Below are positions 1 to 13,901 of a stretch of DNA of 64,000 nt, in pieces. The position numbers and the translations under genes are program-made. Below the pieces are notes generated by a model that saw only the letters and a program-made list of their open reading frames with translations, was not told where the DNA came from and made no database searches. Origin of the DNA: Burkholderiaceae bacterium (GTDB taxonomy: Bacteria; Pseudomonadota; Gammaproteobacteria; Burkholderiales; Burkholderiaceae); contig JAJPEN010000034.1 of the NCBI GenBank assembly GCA_021166835.1, positions 1 to 64,000 of the forward strand, read 5' to 3'. Numbering within the stretch: the stretch's first letter is position 1; each line of letters starts with the position of its first letter.

Positions 1-1336
1 CGGCTGCGCCGTGCGCCGGCCCGGAGCCGGATTTGCGCGGCGGCGACCAGGACGAAGCGCGCGGCTGCGGCGCGCCCGCGCCACGCGGCTGCGCCGGGGC
101 ACCCGCGCGAGGCGCATTCGCCGAGCGACGCTGCCCGCCCCGCGGCGGACGCGGCGGGCGATCGTCCACCTCCGGCTCGTTGCGCGCATTCGGATCGAGC
201 TCGAAACCGGGAATCGTCTCGCGCGGAATCGAGCGGCGCAGCAGCCGCTCGATGTCGCGCAGCAAGCCGTTCTCGTCGGGCGAGACCAGCGACACCGCCT
301 CGCCTTCGGCGCCGGCGCGCCCGGTGCGGCCGATCCGGTGCACGTAGTCCTCGGAGACGTTCGGCAGGTCGAAGTTCACCACGTGCGGCAACTCGACGAT
401 GTCCAGGCCGCGCGCGGCGATGTCGGTGGCCACCAGCGCCTGCAGCGTTCCGGCCTTGAACTCGGCCAGCGCGCGCGTGCGCGCGTTCTGGCTCTTGTTG
501 CCGTGGATCGCCAGCGCCGGGATGCCGTCCTTCAGCAGTTGCTCGGCGAGCCGGTTCGCGCCGTGCTTGGTGCGCGTGAAGACGAGCACCTGGAACCAGT
601 TGTGCTCGCGGATCAGATGCGACAGCAGTTCGCGCTTGCGCCCGCGATCCACCGGCAGCACGCGCTGCGCGACGCTCTCGGCCGGGGCATTGCGCCGGGC
701 GACCTCGATCGTCGCCGGCCGGTCGAGCAGCGTGTCGGCCAGCGCGCGGATCTCGTCGGAGAACGTCGCCGAGAACAGCAGGTTCTGCCGTCGCTGCGGC
801 AGCAGCTTCAGCACGCGACGGATGTCGTGGATGAAGCCAATGTCGAGCATGCGATCGGCTTCGTCGAGCACCAGCACCTCGACCCTGGACAGGTCGACGG
901 CACGCTGGCCTGCGAGGTCGAGCAGTCGGCCGGGCGTGGCGACGAGGATGTCGACGCCGCGGCGCAGCCGGTCGGCCTGCGGATTGATGTTCACGCCGCC
1001 GAACACGACGGTCGACGCGAGCGCAGTGTGCTTCGCGTAGGCGACGACGCTCTGCTCGACCTGCGCGGCGAGCTCGCGCGTGGGGGTCAGGATCAATGCG
1101 CGGATCGGCCGTGCCCCGCGCGCGGCAGTCGGAGCGGCTGCGGTCAACAGCCGCTGCAGGATCGGCAGCACGAAGCCGGCGGTCTTGCCGGTGCCGGTCT
1201 GCGCGCCCGCGAGCAGGTCGCCGCCGGCGAGCACGGCGGGGATCGCCTTTGCCTGGATCGGCGTGGGCGCGTCGTATCCGAGTTCGGCAACGGCGCGAAC
1301 GAGGGCTTCGGACAAGCCCAGAGAAGAGAAAGACAT
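1..1336 (-). CDS. rhlE: ATP-dependent DEAD-box RNA helicase RhlE (3' end beyond window)
   Basis: ATP-dependent RNA helicase of the RhlE subgroup, expected to act in RNA decay and ribosome assembly. About 445 codons are visible from an ATG at 1334-1336; the C-terminus lies left of the window. The Q motif (YDAPTPIQ, residues 21-28), Walker A AQTGTGKT (45-52), PTRELA, DEAD inside [11 protein letters not shown] and the motif VI string [10 protein letters not shown] are all present in order. After the helicase core comes a basic, low-complexity tail rich in Arg, Pro, Ala and Gly, as is usual for RhlE. It reads toward the left end, away from slmA, with about 240 bp of non-coding sequence upstream. 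The family assignment is firm; the exact RhlE paralogue is inferred. Confidence 0.93.
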   Translation of the reverse strand, partial: MSFSSLGLSEALVRAVAELGYDAPTPIQAKAIPAVLAGGDLLAGAQTGTGKTAGFVLPILQRLLTAAAPTAARGARPIRALILTPTRELAAQVEQSVVAYAKHTALASTVVFGGVNINPQADRLRRGVDILVATPGRLLDLAGQRAVDLSRVEVLVLDEADRMLDIGFIHDIRRVLKLLPQRRQNLLFSATFSDEIRALADTLLDRPATIEVARRNAPAESVAQRVLPVDRGRKRELLSHLIREHNWFQVLVFTRTKHGANRLAEQLLKDGIPALAIHGNKSQNARTRALAEFKAGTLQALVATDIAARGLDIVELPHVVNFDLPNVSEDYVHRIGRTGRAGAEGEAVSLVSPDENGLLRDIERLLRRSIPRETIPGFELDPNARNEPEVDDRPPRPPRGGQRRSANAPRAGAPAQPRGAGAPQPRASSWSPPRKSGSGPAHGAA

Positions 1337-1578
1337 GGAACTCCAGCGACATCGGCCTGGTCGGCACGATGCGCGGATTGCGCATCGGCGGTGCGACGCC
1401 AGTCGCGGGCAGACGAATCGGGGGTGGAACTTCGGACCGGCGGATGCCGGGAAGATGCGGCGCAGAGACTGGCGACGGCGCCGGCGGGGCGGCAACTGCA
1501 GAAATCGTGCCGCACCGGACGCGATGATAACGCAAGCCGCGCGCGAGCGCCGAAGCGCGGGGCAGCGCGCTGTTGCGT

Positions 1579-1764
1579 TCAGCCGACCTCGACGAACCGG
1601 CGGATCAGTGCGAAGACGATCAGCGCCATGCCGAGAATCAGCCCGAAGAAGATGATCGAGCGCTGCTCGAAGGTGCGACCGGCGCGCCGCTCCATCGCGA
1701 CGAGGATGCGGTCGGCGAGCACGTAGAGCGCGATGCCGACCAGCGCGAGCCAGACGATCTCCAC
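1579..1764 (-). CDS. small membrane protein of unknown function (61 aa)
   Basis: A 61-residue protein with two hydrophobic segments (about residues 3-19 and 37-54) separated by a short charged loop ([13 protein letters not shown]), so probably a two-helix inner-membrane protein. I chose the GTG at 1762-1764 because a good Shine-Dalgarno sequence (GGGAGG) lies just upstream and the reading frame further upstream only overlaps slmA antisense to coding logic. It lies directly downstream of slmA on the same strand with a 14-base gap, so it is probably co-transcribed. I do not recognise a named family. Confidence 0.6.
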   Translation of the reverse strand: MEIVWLALVGIALYVLADRILVAMERRAGRTFEQRSIIFFGLILGMALIVFALIRRFVEVG

Positions 1765-1778
1765 GTTGCCTCCCGCGC

Positions 1779-2390
1779 CTACGCGATCAGGAACATCGCC
1801 TGCTGCTCGAACAGCTCGCCGGGCGCGCGCCGGAAGCCGCTCTTCGCATAGCGCAACCAGCGGCCGAGCACGTAGGCGAGCGCGATTCCCGCGCGCGCCG
1901 CCGCGTCGGTGTCCTGCGGCAAGCGGCCCTGCGCGACGCTGATGCGGAAGGCCTGCTTCAGCGATGCCTCGAGACGGTCGATCAACTGGTTGATGCGGTC
2001 CTGCAGACGACCGTCCTCGGTGACCAGCGCATCGCCGATCAGCACGCGCGTCATTCCGGGGTTCTTCTCGGCGAACGACAGCAGCATCGCGACGATGTCG
2101 CGCAACTGGCGCATGCCGTCGTCGGCGTGCTGCGTGGTGATCTGGTTGACGAGGCCGAAGATCGTGGACTCGATGAACTCGATCAGGCCCTCGAACATCT
2201 GCGCCTTGCTCGCGAAGTGCCGGTACAGCGCCGCCTCCGAGACTTGCAGGCGGCCGGCGAGCGCCGCGGTGGTGACGCGATCGCCGCCCGGTTCCTGCAG
2301 CATCGCCGCGAGCGTCTGCAGGATCTGCAGACGTCGTTCCCCCCGTTTCGGTCGCACCTGTTTCGGCGCGACCGTCGTCGAATCGTTCAT
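1779..2390 (-). CDS. slmA: nucleoid occlusion factor SlmA (TetR-fold)
   Basis: 203-residue TetR-family protein that in its family binds specific chromosomal sites and blocks FtsZ ring assembly over the nucleoid. The N-terminal helix-turn-helix is clear ([20 protein letters not shown], about residues 40-59), followed by the SlmA-typical [16 protein letters not shown] and a helical C-terminal dimerisation/FtsZ-binding domain. Length is close to the E. coli protein (198 aa). The ATG at 2388-2390 gives the expected N-terminus with a basic KRGERR patch. It sits downstream of a HAD phosphatase and argB on the same strand, a linkage I associate with beta- and gammaproteobacteria. Confidence 0.9.
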   Translation of the reverse strand: MNDSTTVAPKQVRPKRGERRLQILQTLAAMLQEPGGDRVTTAALAGRLQVSEAALYRHFASKAQMFEGLIEFIESTIFGLVNQITTQHADDGMRQLRDIVAMLLSFAEKNPGMTRVLIGDALVTEDGRLQDRINQLIDRLEASLKQAFRISVAQGRLPQDTDAAARAGIALAYVLGRWLRYAKSGFRRAPGELFEQQAMFLIA

Positions 2391-2416
2391 GTCGGTCGAT
2401 GCGCGACGCAGGGGCG

Positions 2417-3151
2417 TCAGGCTTCGCCCCGGCGTACCTTGCGCGGCAGATGAGCGACCGATTGTACTTGAAGGCCGATGCGCCGAGACGACCCGACGCG
2501 CAGGCGGTTGACGCCGTGGCGCGAGCGGCGGGTCGTGCCGCTGACGAGTACGGTCTGCATGCCGACCGAGCGCGCAGCGGCGAGATTCGCCGGCGTGTCC
2601 TCGACCAGAACGCAGTGCGACGCCGGCACGCGCAGCCGCGCGACGAGCCGGCGCAGCATCGCGCGCGACGGCTTGGGCTGGAAGCGTCCGGCAAAATGCA
2701 TCGACTCGATCGAGACGATAGCCTCGACGCAGCGGGCGATGCCCAGCGCACGCACGACGCGCGTCGCATAGTCGAGCGGTGCGTTGGTCACCACGATGCG
2801 CCGCCCCGGCAGCCGCCGCAACGCCTGCTCGAGCCGGCGATCGCGCCGCACGATGCGCTCGAGGTCGGGGAACGCATGCGTCTCGCGCAGGAAGCGATGC
2901 GCATCGACTCCATGGTGCCGGACCATGCCGAGCAGCGTCGCGCCGTAGCGTTGCCAGTAGCGAAAGCGCAGCGCGTCGGCCTCCGCGTGGGTCAGCGACA
3001 ATTCGGCGGCGACGAACTCGACCATCGCCCGATGTATGCGCGGGAAGACCTCGGCCGAGGCGTCGTGCAGCGTGTTGTCGAGATCGAGCAGCCATACCGG
3101 CGACTCGCGGCGCGAGCGGCGCGGCGGCGTCCCGGCTGGCGAGCGTGGCAC
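2417..3151 (-). CDS. HAD-superfamily pyrimidine 5'-nucleotidase-like phosphatase
   Basis: Haloacid dehalogenase phosphatase of the pyrimidine 5'-nucleotidase (SDT1/YjjG-like) subgroup, probably acting on nucleoside monophosphates or related phosphoesters. Motif I is DLDNTL near the N-terminus with the nucleophilic Asp, motif II is the VVTN segment, the conserved Lys is in KPSRAMLRRL and the acidic motif is VEDTPANL. The helical cap contains the family-typical YWQRYGATLLGM. The start is uncertain: the frame is open upstream into argB, and I chose the GTG at 3149-3151, 19 codons before motif I. A start further upstream (TTG) is possible. It lies between argB and slmA on the same strand. The C-terminus is Arg-rich. 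Confidence 0.78.
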   Translation of the reverse strand: MPRSPAGTPPRRSRRESPVWLLDLDNTLHDASAEVFPRIHRAMVEFVAAELSLTHAEADALRFRYWQRYGATLLGMVRHHGVDAHRFLRETHAFPDLERIVRRDRRLEQALRRLPGRRIVVTNAPLDYATRVVRALGIARCVEAIVSIESMHFAGRFQPKPSRAMLRRLVARLRVPASHCVLVEDTPANLAAARSVGMQTVLVSGTTRRSRHGVNRLRVGSSRRIGLQVQSVAHLPRKVRRGEA

Positions 3152-3240
3152 GGAGGCTCGGGCTGGCGAACGAGGAAGCGGCGATTCGGCGGCGGTCGAC
3201 GCGTGCAACGCCCGAACCGAGTCTGGTGCTCGCCCGGCGT

Positions 3241-5159
<1,919 letters not shown>

Positions 5160-5179
5160 GCGGTTCTAATGGTTTCGGT

Positions 5180-5193
5180 ATCGGTCATCCGAT
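5180..5193. promoter_or_regulatory. candidate LysR-type operator in the divergent promoter region
   Basis: Perfect dyad ATCGG-TCAT-CCGAT centred in the 101-bp gap between the LysR gene and the lig series. It sits in the loosely palindromic, AT-richer stretch (TATCGGTCATCCGATGATA) expected of a LysR box. Position and symmetry support an operator; binding is inferred. Confidence 0.4.
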
Positions 5194-5260
5194 GATATAG
5201 CGACTCGTTCTAGCTGATAGTGCGTCACGGGGCTGGTCGAGGGGCGGCGCCACCGCGACA

Positions 5261-5962
5261 ATGACCGACATGGGCAAGGCAGCAATCACCGGCATCTCGT
5301 CGATGGCCACCCGCCGGTTGCTGGCCGAGCTGGCAGCGGCCTGGGAACAGCGTTCCGGCACGGCCGTCGCCATCGAATCGGTCGGCGGCGTCGACGCGGC
5401 GAAGCGCGTGCAGGCCGGCGAGATCTTCGACCTCGTCGTATTGGCCTCCGACGCGATCGAGCGGCTCCTCGCCTCCGGCCACGTCGCAGCCGGCAGTCGC
5501 ATCGACCTCGTCCGCTCCGACGTGGCCGTCGCCGTGAAGGCAGGTGCCGCGCGGCCGGACATCGATTCCGAAGACGCACTGCGTCGCGCCGTGCTCGGGG
5601 CGCGCAGCGTTGCCTGTTCGACCGGTCCGAGCGGCGTTGCGCTGGCGCAGTTGTTCGAGCGCTGGGGCATCGCCGACGAACTGCGCTCGCGCATCGTGCA
5701 GCCGCCGCCCGGCGTGCCGGTCGGCACGCTGGTCGCGCGCGGCGAGGTCGAACTCGGCTTCCAGCAATGGAGCGAGCTGGTCCACGTGCAGGGCATCGAA
5801 CTGCTCGGCCCGCTGCCCGATGCCGTGCGGATCACGACGATCTTTTCCGGCGGCGTCTGCACCGCATCGACCCGGCCCGAAGCGGCCCGTGCGGTGCTCG
5901 AATTCATGGCATCGCCCGACGCGGCCGAGGCCAAGCGTCGGCAGGGCATGGCGCCGGCGTGA
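5261..5962 (+). CDS. ModA-like substrate-binding-fold protein without signal peptide
   Basis: 233-residue protein with the type II periplasmic-binding-protein fold seen in molybdate-binding ModA: an N-terminal lobe containing FEQ-like 'LLAELAAAWEQRSG', GEIFDLVVLAS, then SDVAVAVK, CSTGPSGVAL and a C-terminal FMASPDAAEAKRRQGM. Unlike transporters of this family it has no recognisable signal peptide and no adjacent permease or ATPase gene, so it is likely cytoplasmic. It is the first gene of the plus-strand protocatechuate cluster, facing the LysR gene. A ligand-sensing or carrier role in aromatic acid catabolism is possible but unproven. I chose the ATG at 5261 because it is the first in frame; the ATG at 5270 is an alternative. 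Confidence 0.65.
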   Translation: MTDMGKAAITGISSMATRRLLAELAAAWEQRSGTAVAIESVGGVDAAKRVQAGEIFDLVVLASDAIERLLASGHVAAGSRIDLVRSDVAVAVKAGAARPDIDSEDALRRAVLGARSVACSTGPSGVALAQLFERWGIADELRSRIVQPPPGVPVGTLVARGEVELGFQQWSELVHVQGIELLGPLPDAVRITTIFSGGVCTASTRPEAARAVLEFMASPDAAEAKRRQGMAPA

Positions 5963-6023
5963 GCCGACGTCCAATCGTCGGCGCGGACGCGCGCCGTTTC
6001 CCGTTCACGAGGAGGAATTCGCA

Positions 6024-7052
6024 GTGATCATCGACGTCCACGGTCACTACACGACGGCACCGAGGGCGCTGGAAGCCTGGCGTAACCGGCAGATCGCCGG
6101 GATAAAGGATCCTTCGACGATGCCGAAGGTCTCGGAGCTGAAGATCAGCGACGACGAGCTGCGCGAGTCGATCGAGACCAACCAGCTCGCGAAGATGAAG
6201 GAGCGCGGCAGCGACCTGACGATCTTCAGCCCGCGCGCGAGCTTCATGGCGCACCACGTCGGCGACTTCCAGGTCAGCAGCACCTGGGCGGCGATCTGCA
6301 ACGAGCTCTGCTACCGCGTCTCGCAGCTTTTCCCCGGCAACTTCGTGCCGGCGGCGATGCTGCCGCAGAGCCCGGGCGTCGACCCGAAGACCTGCATTCC
6401 CGAGCTCGAGAAGTGCGTGAAGGAATACGGCAACGTCGGCATCAACCTGAACCCCGATCCTTCGGGCGGCCACTGGACGAGCCCGCCGCTCACCGACCGG
6501 CACTGGTACCCGATCTACGAGAAGATGGTCGAGTACGAGATTCCGGCGATGATCCACGTGAGCACGAGCTGCAATGCGTGCTTCCACACGACCGGCGCGC
6601 ACTACCTGAACGCCGACACCACCGCCTTCATGCAGTGCCTGCAGGGCGACCTGTTCAAGGATTTCCCGACGCTGCGCTTCGTGATCCCGCACGGCGGCGG
6701 CGCGGTGCCCTACCACTGGGGGCGTTTCCGCGGCCTTGCACAGGAGATGAAGAAGCCGCTGCTGCAGGATCACCTGCTGAACAACGTCTTCTTCGACACC
6801 TGCGTCTATCACCAGCCGGGCATCGACCTGCTGACGAAGGTGATCCCGGTCGAGAACATCCTGTTCGCCAGCGAGATGATCGGCGCGGTACGCGGCATCG
6901 ACCCGCAGACCGGCCATTACTACGACGACACGAAGCGCTACATCGAGGCGTCGACGATCCTCGGCGAGGCAGAGCGCAAGGCGATCTACGAAGGCAACGC
7001 GCGCCGCGTGTATTCGCGGCTCGATCGCGCGCTGAAGGCGAAAGGACGCTGA
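6024..7052 (+). CDS. ligJ: 4-oxalomesaconate hydratase (amidohydrolase family)
   Basis: Metal-dependent amidohydrolase-fold enzyme of 342 residues matching LigJ, which hydrates 4-oxalomesaconate to 4-carboxy-4-hydroxy-2-oxoadipate in the protocatechuate 4,5-cleavage pathway. The metal-binding DVHGHY at the N-terminus, [13 protein letters not shown] in the middle, [17 protein letters not shown] and the late acidic [10 protein letters not shown] are family features. The GTG at 6024 is preceded by a strong GGAGGA site at 6011-6016. It is 61 bases after the ModA-like gene and 56 bases before ligK. The call rests on both sequence and pathway context. Confidence 0.88.
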   Translation: MIIDVHGHYTTAPRALEAWRNRQIAGIKDPSTMPKVSELKISDDELRESIETNQLAKMKERGSDLTIFSPRASFMAHHVGDFQVSSTWAAICNELCYRVSQLFPGNFVPAAMLPQSPGVDPKTCIPELEKCVKEYGNVGINLNPDPSGGHWTSPPLTDRHWYPIYEKMVEYEIPAMIHVSTSCNACFHTTGAHYLNADTTAFMQCLQGDLFKDFPTLRFVIPHGGGAVPYHWGRFRGLAQEMKKPLLQDHLLNNVFFDTCVYHQPGIDLLTKVIPVENILFASEMIGAVRGIDPQTGHYYDDTKRYIEASTILGEAERKAIYEGNARRVYSRLDRALKAKGR

Positions 7053-7108
7053 CGCGGGACATCGGCGCGTTCCGACGCACCGTCGCAACGAACGAGGAGC
7101 AGGACATC

Positions 7109-7798
7109 ATGTCGCTGAACGAACTGGGCATCGTCCGCCGCAACATCGAGCGGGCCGATGCGGCCGCCGTAGGCAAGCTGTCGCGCTTCGGCGTGGCCAC
7201 CGTGCACGAGGCGATGGGCCGCGTCGGCCTGGCCAAGCCGTACCTGCGGCCGATCTACGCCGGCGCCCGGCTGTGCGGAACCGCGGTCACCGTTCTGCTG
7301 CAGCCGGGAGACAACTGGATGATGCACGTCGCCGCCGAGCAGTTGCGCGAGGGCGACGTCGTCGTCGCCGCCTGCACCTCGGAGTGCGAGGACGGTTTCT
7401 TCGGCGACCTGCTCGCCACCTCGTTTCGCGCGCGTGGCGCGCGCGGCCTCGTCATCGATGGCGGCGTGCGCGACGTGCACGATCTCACGCAGATGAAGTT
7501 CCCGGTGTTCTCGCGCGCCGTAAGCGCGAAGGGGACGATCAAGGCGACGCTCGGATCGGTGAACGTGCCGGTGGTCTGCGCCGGAGCGTACGTTCGACCG
7601 GGCGACGTCGTCGTCGCCGACGACGACGGCGTCGTCTTCGTGCCGGCGGGGGTCGCGCAGCAGGTGGCCGATGCGGCGGAGAAGCGCGAGGCGAACGAAG
7701 CGCAGAAACGGGCGAAGCTGGCGGCGGGGGTGCTGGGGCTGGACATGTACTCGATGCGCGAGCCGCTATCGCGGGCGGGGTTGAAATATGTGGACTGA
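7109..7798 (+). CDS. ligK: 4-carboxy-4-hydroxy-2-oxoadipate aldolase
   Basis: 229-residue class II (metal-dependent) pyruvate aldolase of the HMG/CHA family, which cleaves 4-carboxy-4-hydroxy-2-oxoadipate to pyruvate and oxaloacetate. Family motifs are present: the N-terminal [24 protein letters not shown], the metal/pyruvate site [10 protein letters not shown] and [16 protein letters not shown]. Length matches LigK/ProA aldolases (about 228). An AGGAG element precedes the ATG. The fold is related to RraA and LigK also decarboxylates oxaloacetate in its family. It follows ligJ on the same strand. Confidence 0.92.
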   Translation: MSLNELGIVRRNIERADAAAVGKLSRFGVATVHEAMGRVGLAKPYLRPIYAGARLCGTAVTVLLQPGDNWMMHVAAEQLREGDVVVAACTSECEDGFFGDLLATSFRARGARGLVIDGGVRDVHDLTQMKFPVFSRAVSAKGTIKATLGSVNVPVVCAGAYVRPGDVVVADDDGVVFVPAGVAQQVADAAEKREANEAQKRAKLAAGVLGLDMYSMREPLSRAGLKYVD

Positions 7799-8251
7799 GC
7801 TTCGGGCGAAGGATGCAAGCACGGCGTGCATGAGCGCTGTGTGCAACCGTTCGCGGCGCGTCGAGGCGAGCCTGCGCGCGCTGCGGCTCCGACTGCGGCG
7901 GTCGGCGCTGCGCGCCGACTTCCCTGCGCTGCTCGTCCCGGGGTCGCGCGGCGAAACTCGCTGCGCGCGCTTCGCGCGCTCCGCTCGGACAATCGCCGCG
8001 AGTCAGAAGAACGAAGCGCGCTTCGCGCGCCGACCCCGGGACTGCGCTGCTCGGCGCCGCAGAAGTCGCCGCAACGCGCGCAGGCTCGCCTCGACGAGAA
8101 ACGTCGTGGGATGCGAGGCGCTATCGCACGTCGCATCGGCGTCCTTCGACGGGGCCGCATCGAGCTCCCTAGCGCGCGCTGCGTCCTTCGCCTCGCCGAT
8201 CTTCTTCGCTTCGGCTTCGAGGACGCCCGACGCACGCGTCGAGGTCTCGCG
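7799..8251. other. 453-bp non-coding gap inside the lig series
   Basis: No credible gene: frames here are arginine- and serine-rich, with no database-like motifs, and both strands give similar short peptides because of the inverted repeat at 7860-8095. The stretch separates ligK from the DUF1932 dehydrogenase and breaks what is otherwise a tightly packed operon. Confidence 0.7.
7860..8095. repeat. 236-bp imperfect inverted repeat (MITE- or REP-like)
   Basis: The outermost 28 bp (7860-7887 and 8068-8095) are inverted copies matching at 27 of 28 positions. A second pair of 12-bp arms (GTCCCGGGGTCG at 7935-7946 and its reverse complement at 8031-8042) is perfect, and an internal 14-bp palindrome CGAAGCGCGCTTCG lies at 8012-8025. 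The whole can fold into a long cruciform or RNA hairpin. No transposase is present and I could not identify a flanking target duplication. Confidence 0.75.
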
Positions 8252-9189
8252 ATGAGCAGCGATGCGCGCCACGCGATGCCCGGCGACGATCCGCTGTCGT
8301 GGCGCATCGGGCTCGTCGGCTACGGCGAGGTCGGGCGCATTCTCGCGGAAGACCTCCGGGCGCGCGGGGTCGAGCACGTTGCGGCGTACGACGTGAAGCT
8401 CGACGGGCCCGAGGCCGCGCCATTGCTCGCGCACGCGGCGCAGCACGGAGTGGCGCTGGCCGATTCGCATGCGGCGCTCGCGCAGCGGGCCGACTTCGTC
8501 GTTTCGGCGGTCACGGCGAGCCAGGCGTTGGCGGTGGCGGCCGCGTGCGCGCCGGCGCTCGAGGCGGGCGCGTGGTTCCTCGACTTCAATTCGGCGTCGC
8601 CGGGCGCGAAACGCGCTGCGGCAGCAAGAGTCGAGCAGGCAGGTGCGCGCTACGTCGAGGGCGCGGTGATGACTTCGGTGCCGCCCTACCGCATCCGCGT
8701 GCCGCTGCTGCTCGGCGGCCCGCATGCTGCGACGCTCGCGCCGATGCTCGCCGTGCTCGGCTTCGACGCGAAGGTCGGGCCGCAGGAACTGGGCATCGCG
8801 TCGGCGACGAAGATGTGCCGCAGCGTGATGATCAAGGGGCTGGAAGCGATGGTGATCGAGAGCTTCACCGCCGCGCGCGCCTGGGGCGTCGAGGACGAGT
8901 TGCTCGCGTCGCTCGCCGAAACCTTTCCCGGCATCGACTGGGAGAAGCAGGCAAGCTATTTCTTCGAGCGCGTAATCCTGCACGGGCGGCGCCGCGCCGA
9001 AGAGATGCGCGAGTCGGCGAACACGGTGCGCGAGGCGGGCCTCGAGCCGTGGTCGGCGGCAGGCACCGCGAACCGCCAGGCGTGGGTCGCCGATCTCGCC
9101 GACGAAGGCGTGTTCGGTGCTCCACGCGACGCGCACGCCGAATGGCGCGTGCAGGCCGATCGCATCCTCGCCGCAAGGGATCCGCAACG

Positions 9190-9193
<4 letters not shown>
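8252..9193 (+). CDS. NAD(P)-dependent dehydrogenase with DUF1932 C-terminal domain
   Basis: 313-residue protein of the 6-phosphogluconate/3-hydroxyisobutyrate dehydrogenase superfamily. The Rossmann motif is GLVGYGEVGRIL (about residues 18-29), followed by an Ala-rich helical NAD domain, FLDFNSASPGAKR (substrate-binding loop) and a helical C-terminal domain with CRSVMIKGLEAMVIES, whose conserved Lys would be catalytic. The C-terminal part fits DUF1932. It overlaps ligI by ATGA, so it is translationally coupled to the pathway. Its substrate is unknown; an oxidoreductase step on a ring-cleavage or side-chain intermediate is an inference. Confidence 0.78.
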
Positions 9194-12357
<3,164 letters not shown>

Positions 12358-12415
12358 CCGGCACGGTCGCAGACACGTCGACGGGCGCACCGATCGCACG
12401 CTGAGAAGCCACCGC

Positions 12416-13402
12416 ATGCATACGCGCCGCATCGGCTCGCTCGAGGTCTCGGCGATCGGGCTCGGCTGCATGAGCCTGAGCCACGCCTACGCGCCGCGCC
12501 CCACTCCCGAGTCGGCGGCGGCGCTGCTGCGCGCGGCGCTCGACGCCGGCGTCACGCTGTTCGACACGGCAATGCTCTACGGAAACGGCGCGAACGAGGC
12601 GCTGATCGGCCGCACGCTCGGCGCGGACCGTTCTCGCTTCGTGCTCGCATCGAAGGGCGGCATGGACGTGGTCGACGGCAGACGCACGATCGACGGCCGC
12701 CCGCAGACGATCCGGCAGAACTGTGACGAAAGCCTTGCGCGGCTCGGCACCGACGTCATCGACCTCTATTACCTGCACCGGCTCGACGCGAAAGTGCCGA
12801 TCGAGGACAGCGTCGGCGCGATGGCCGACCTGGTGCGCGACGGAAAGGTGCGCGAGATCGGGCTGTCGGAGGTCTCCGCTGCCACCCTGCGCCGCGCGCA
12901 CGCCGTGCACCCGATCGCCGCCGTGCAGAACGAATACTCGCTGTGGACGCGCAACGTCGAGATCGCGCTGCTCGCTGCCTGTCGCGAGCGGGGCACCTCG
13001 CTCGTCGCCTTCAGTCCGCTGACGCGCGGCTTCCTCACCGGCGCGCTGCGCGATCCGTCGACGCTGCCGCCGCCGGACATCCGCCGCGACATGCCGCGCT
13101 TCGGGCCGCCGCACTGGGAAGCGAACCTGCGCCTGCTCGTGCCCTACCGCCGGCTCGCCGACGAGGCCGGCTGCACGATGGCGCAGCTCGCGCTCGCCTG
13201 GCTGCTCGCGCACGAAGCGATCGTGCCGATTCCGGGAACGACGAGCATCGCGCACCTGCGCGAGAACCTCGGTGCGGCCGATGTCGCGCTGCCCGCCGAT
13301 CTCGTCGCCCGCGTCGGCGCGACGATCGACCAGCGCACCGTCTCCGGGCCGCGCTACGCGCCCGAGCGGCAGGCGGACATCGACACCGAGGACTTCGAGT
13401 AG
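12416..13402 (+). CDS. aldo/keto reductase
   Basis: 328-residue NADP(H)-dependent aldo/keto reductase of the YghZ/PLR/AKR13-like group. Catalytic tetrad elements are apparent: DTAMLYGNG (Asp and Tyr), LASKGGMD (Lys) and YYLHRLD (His). The late PIPGTTSIAHLREN is the NADP phosphate-binding segment. It follows ligC by 58 bases on the same strand, so it may be co-transcribed; its aromatic or aldehyde substrate is not determinable. No membrane or signal features. Confidence 0.85.
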   Translation: MHTRRIGSLEVSAIGLGCMSLSHAYAPRPTPESAAALLRAALDAGVTLFDTAMLYGNGANEALIGRTLGADRSRFVLASKGGMDVVDGRRTIDGRPQTIRQNCDESLARLGTDVIDLYYLHRLDAKVPIEDSVGAMADLVRDGKVREIGLSEVSAATLRRAHAVHPIAAVQNEYSLWTRNVEIALLAACRERGTSLVAFSPLTRGFLTGALRDPSTLPPPDIRRDMPRFGPPHWEANLRLLVPYRRLADEAGCTMAQLALAWLLAHEAIVPIPGTTSIAHLRENLGAADVALPADLVARVGATIDQRTVSGPRYAPERQADIDTEDFE

Positions 13403-13551
13403 CCGCCGTTCCCCGGTCGACGTCGATAGTCGCCGGCATCCACCTTGTTCTCGCTATCGCTCCACGACAAGCGATTGCCTTGATCCGCAGCAAGGCGCTG
13501 CCCTGCCCGGCCGATGCAGCCTGTACCCGTCGCCACCGACGGAGGCACGAG

Positions 13552-13899
13552 ATGCCAGGCAAGGAGCGCCCGATCGCGGGCACGACGATCTTCGACGGCA
13601 CGCAGGCGCGCAAGGGCTACGCGCTGAACAAGATGTGCTACTCGTTCAACGACGCGGCCAACCGCGAAGCCTTCCTGCGCGACGAGGACGCCTATTGCAG
13701 GCGCTATGGCCTGAACGAAGCGCAGCGCGAGGCGATCCGCAAGCGCGACGTGCTCGCGATGATCGCCGCGGGCGGGAACGTCTACTACCTCGCGAAATTC
13801 GCCGGCATCTTCGGGCTGGACGTGCAGGACATCGGCGCGCAGCAGACCGGAATGACCAAGGAAGCGTTCAAGGCCAGGCTCGTGGCCGCGGGGAGGTGA
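13552..13899 (+). CDS. second LigA-like dioxygenase alpha subunit
   Basis: 115-residue paralogue of the alpha subunit at 10110. Shared pattern: AGTTIFDGTQARKGYALNKM and GGNVYYLAKF, but with SFNDAANREAFLRDEDAY replacing the LigA sequence, and lacking the [15 protein letters not shown] wording (here DVQDIGAQQTGMTKE). A strong GGAGG site precedes the ATG by about 6 bases. A 149-bp gap separates it from the aldo/keto reductase, so it could have its own promoter. The divergence from copy one suggests a different extradiol substrate (for example gallate or a methylated derivative), which is inference. Confidence 0.82.
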   Translation: MPGKERPIAGTTIFDGTQARKGYALNKMCYSFNDAANREAFLRDEDAYCRRYGLNEAQREAIRKRDVLAMIAAGGNVYYLAKFAGIFGLDVQDIGAQQTGMTKEAFKARLVAAGR

Positions 13900-13901
13900 A
13901 C

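Noticed and set aside
7801..8251. Coding frames on both strands in the ligK-DUF1932 gap
   Set aside because: Similar peptides (VEASLRALR) appear from both strands because of the inverted repeat, not because of genes.
13430..13480. CTTGT...ACAAG dyad before the second ligAB pair as an operator
   Set aside because: Arms are only 5 bp with an 18-base spacer, which is expected by chance; kept out of the feature list.
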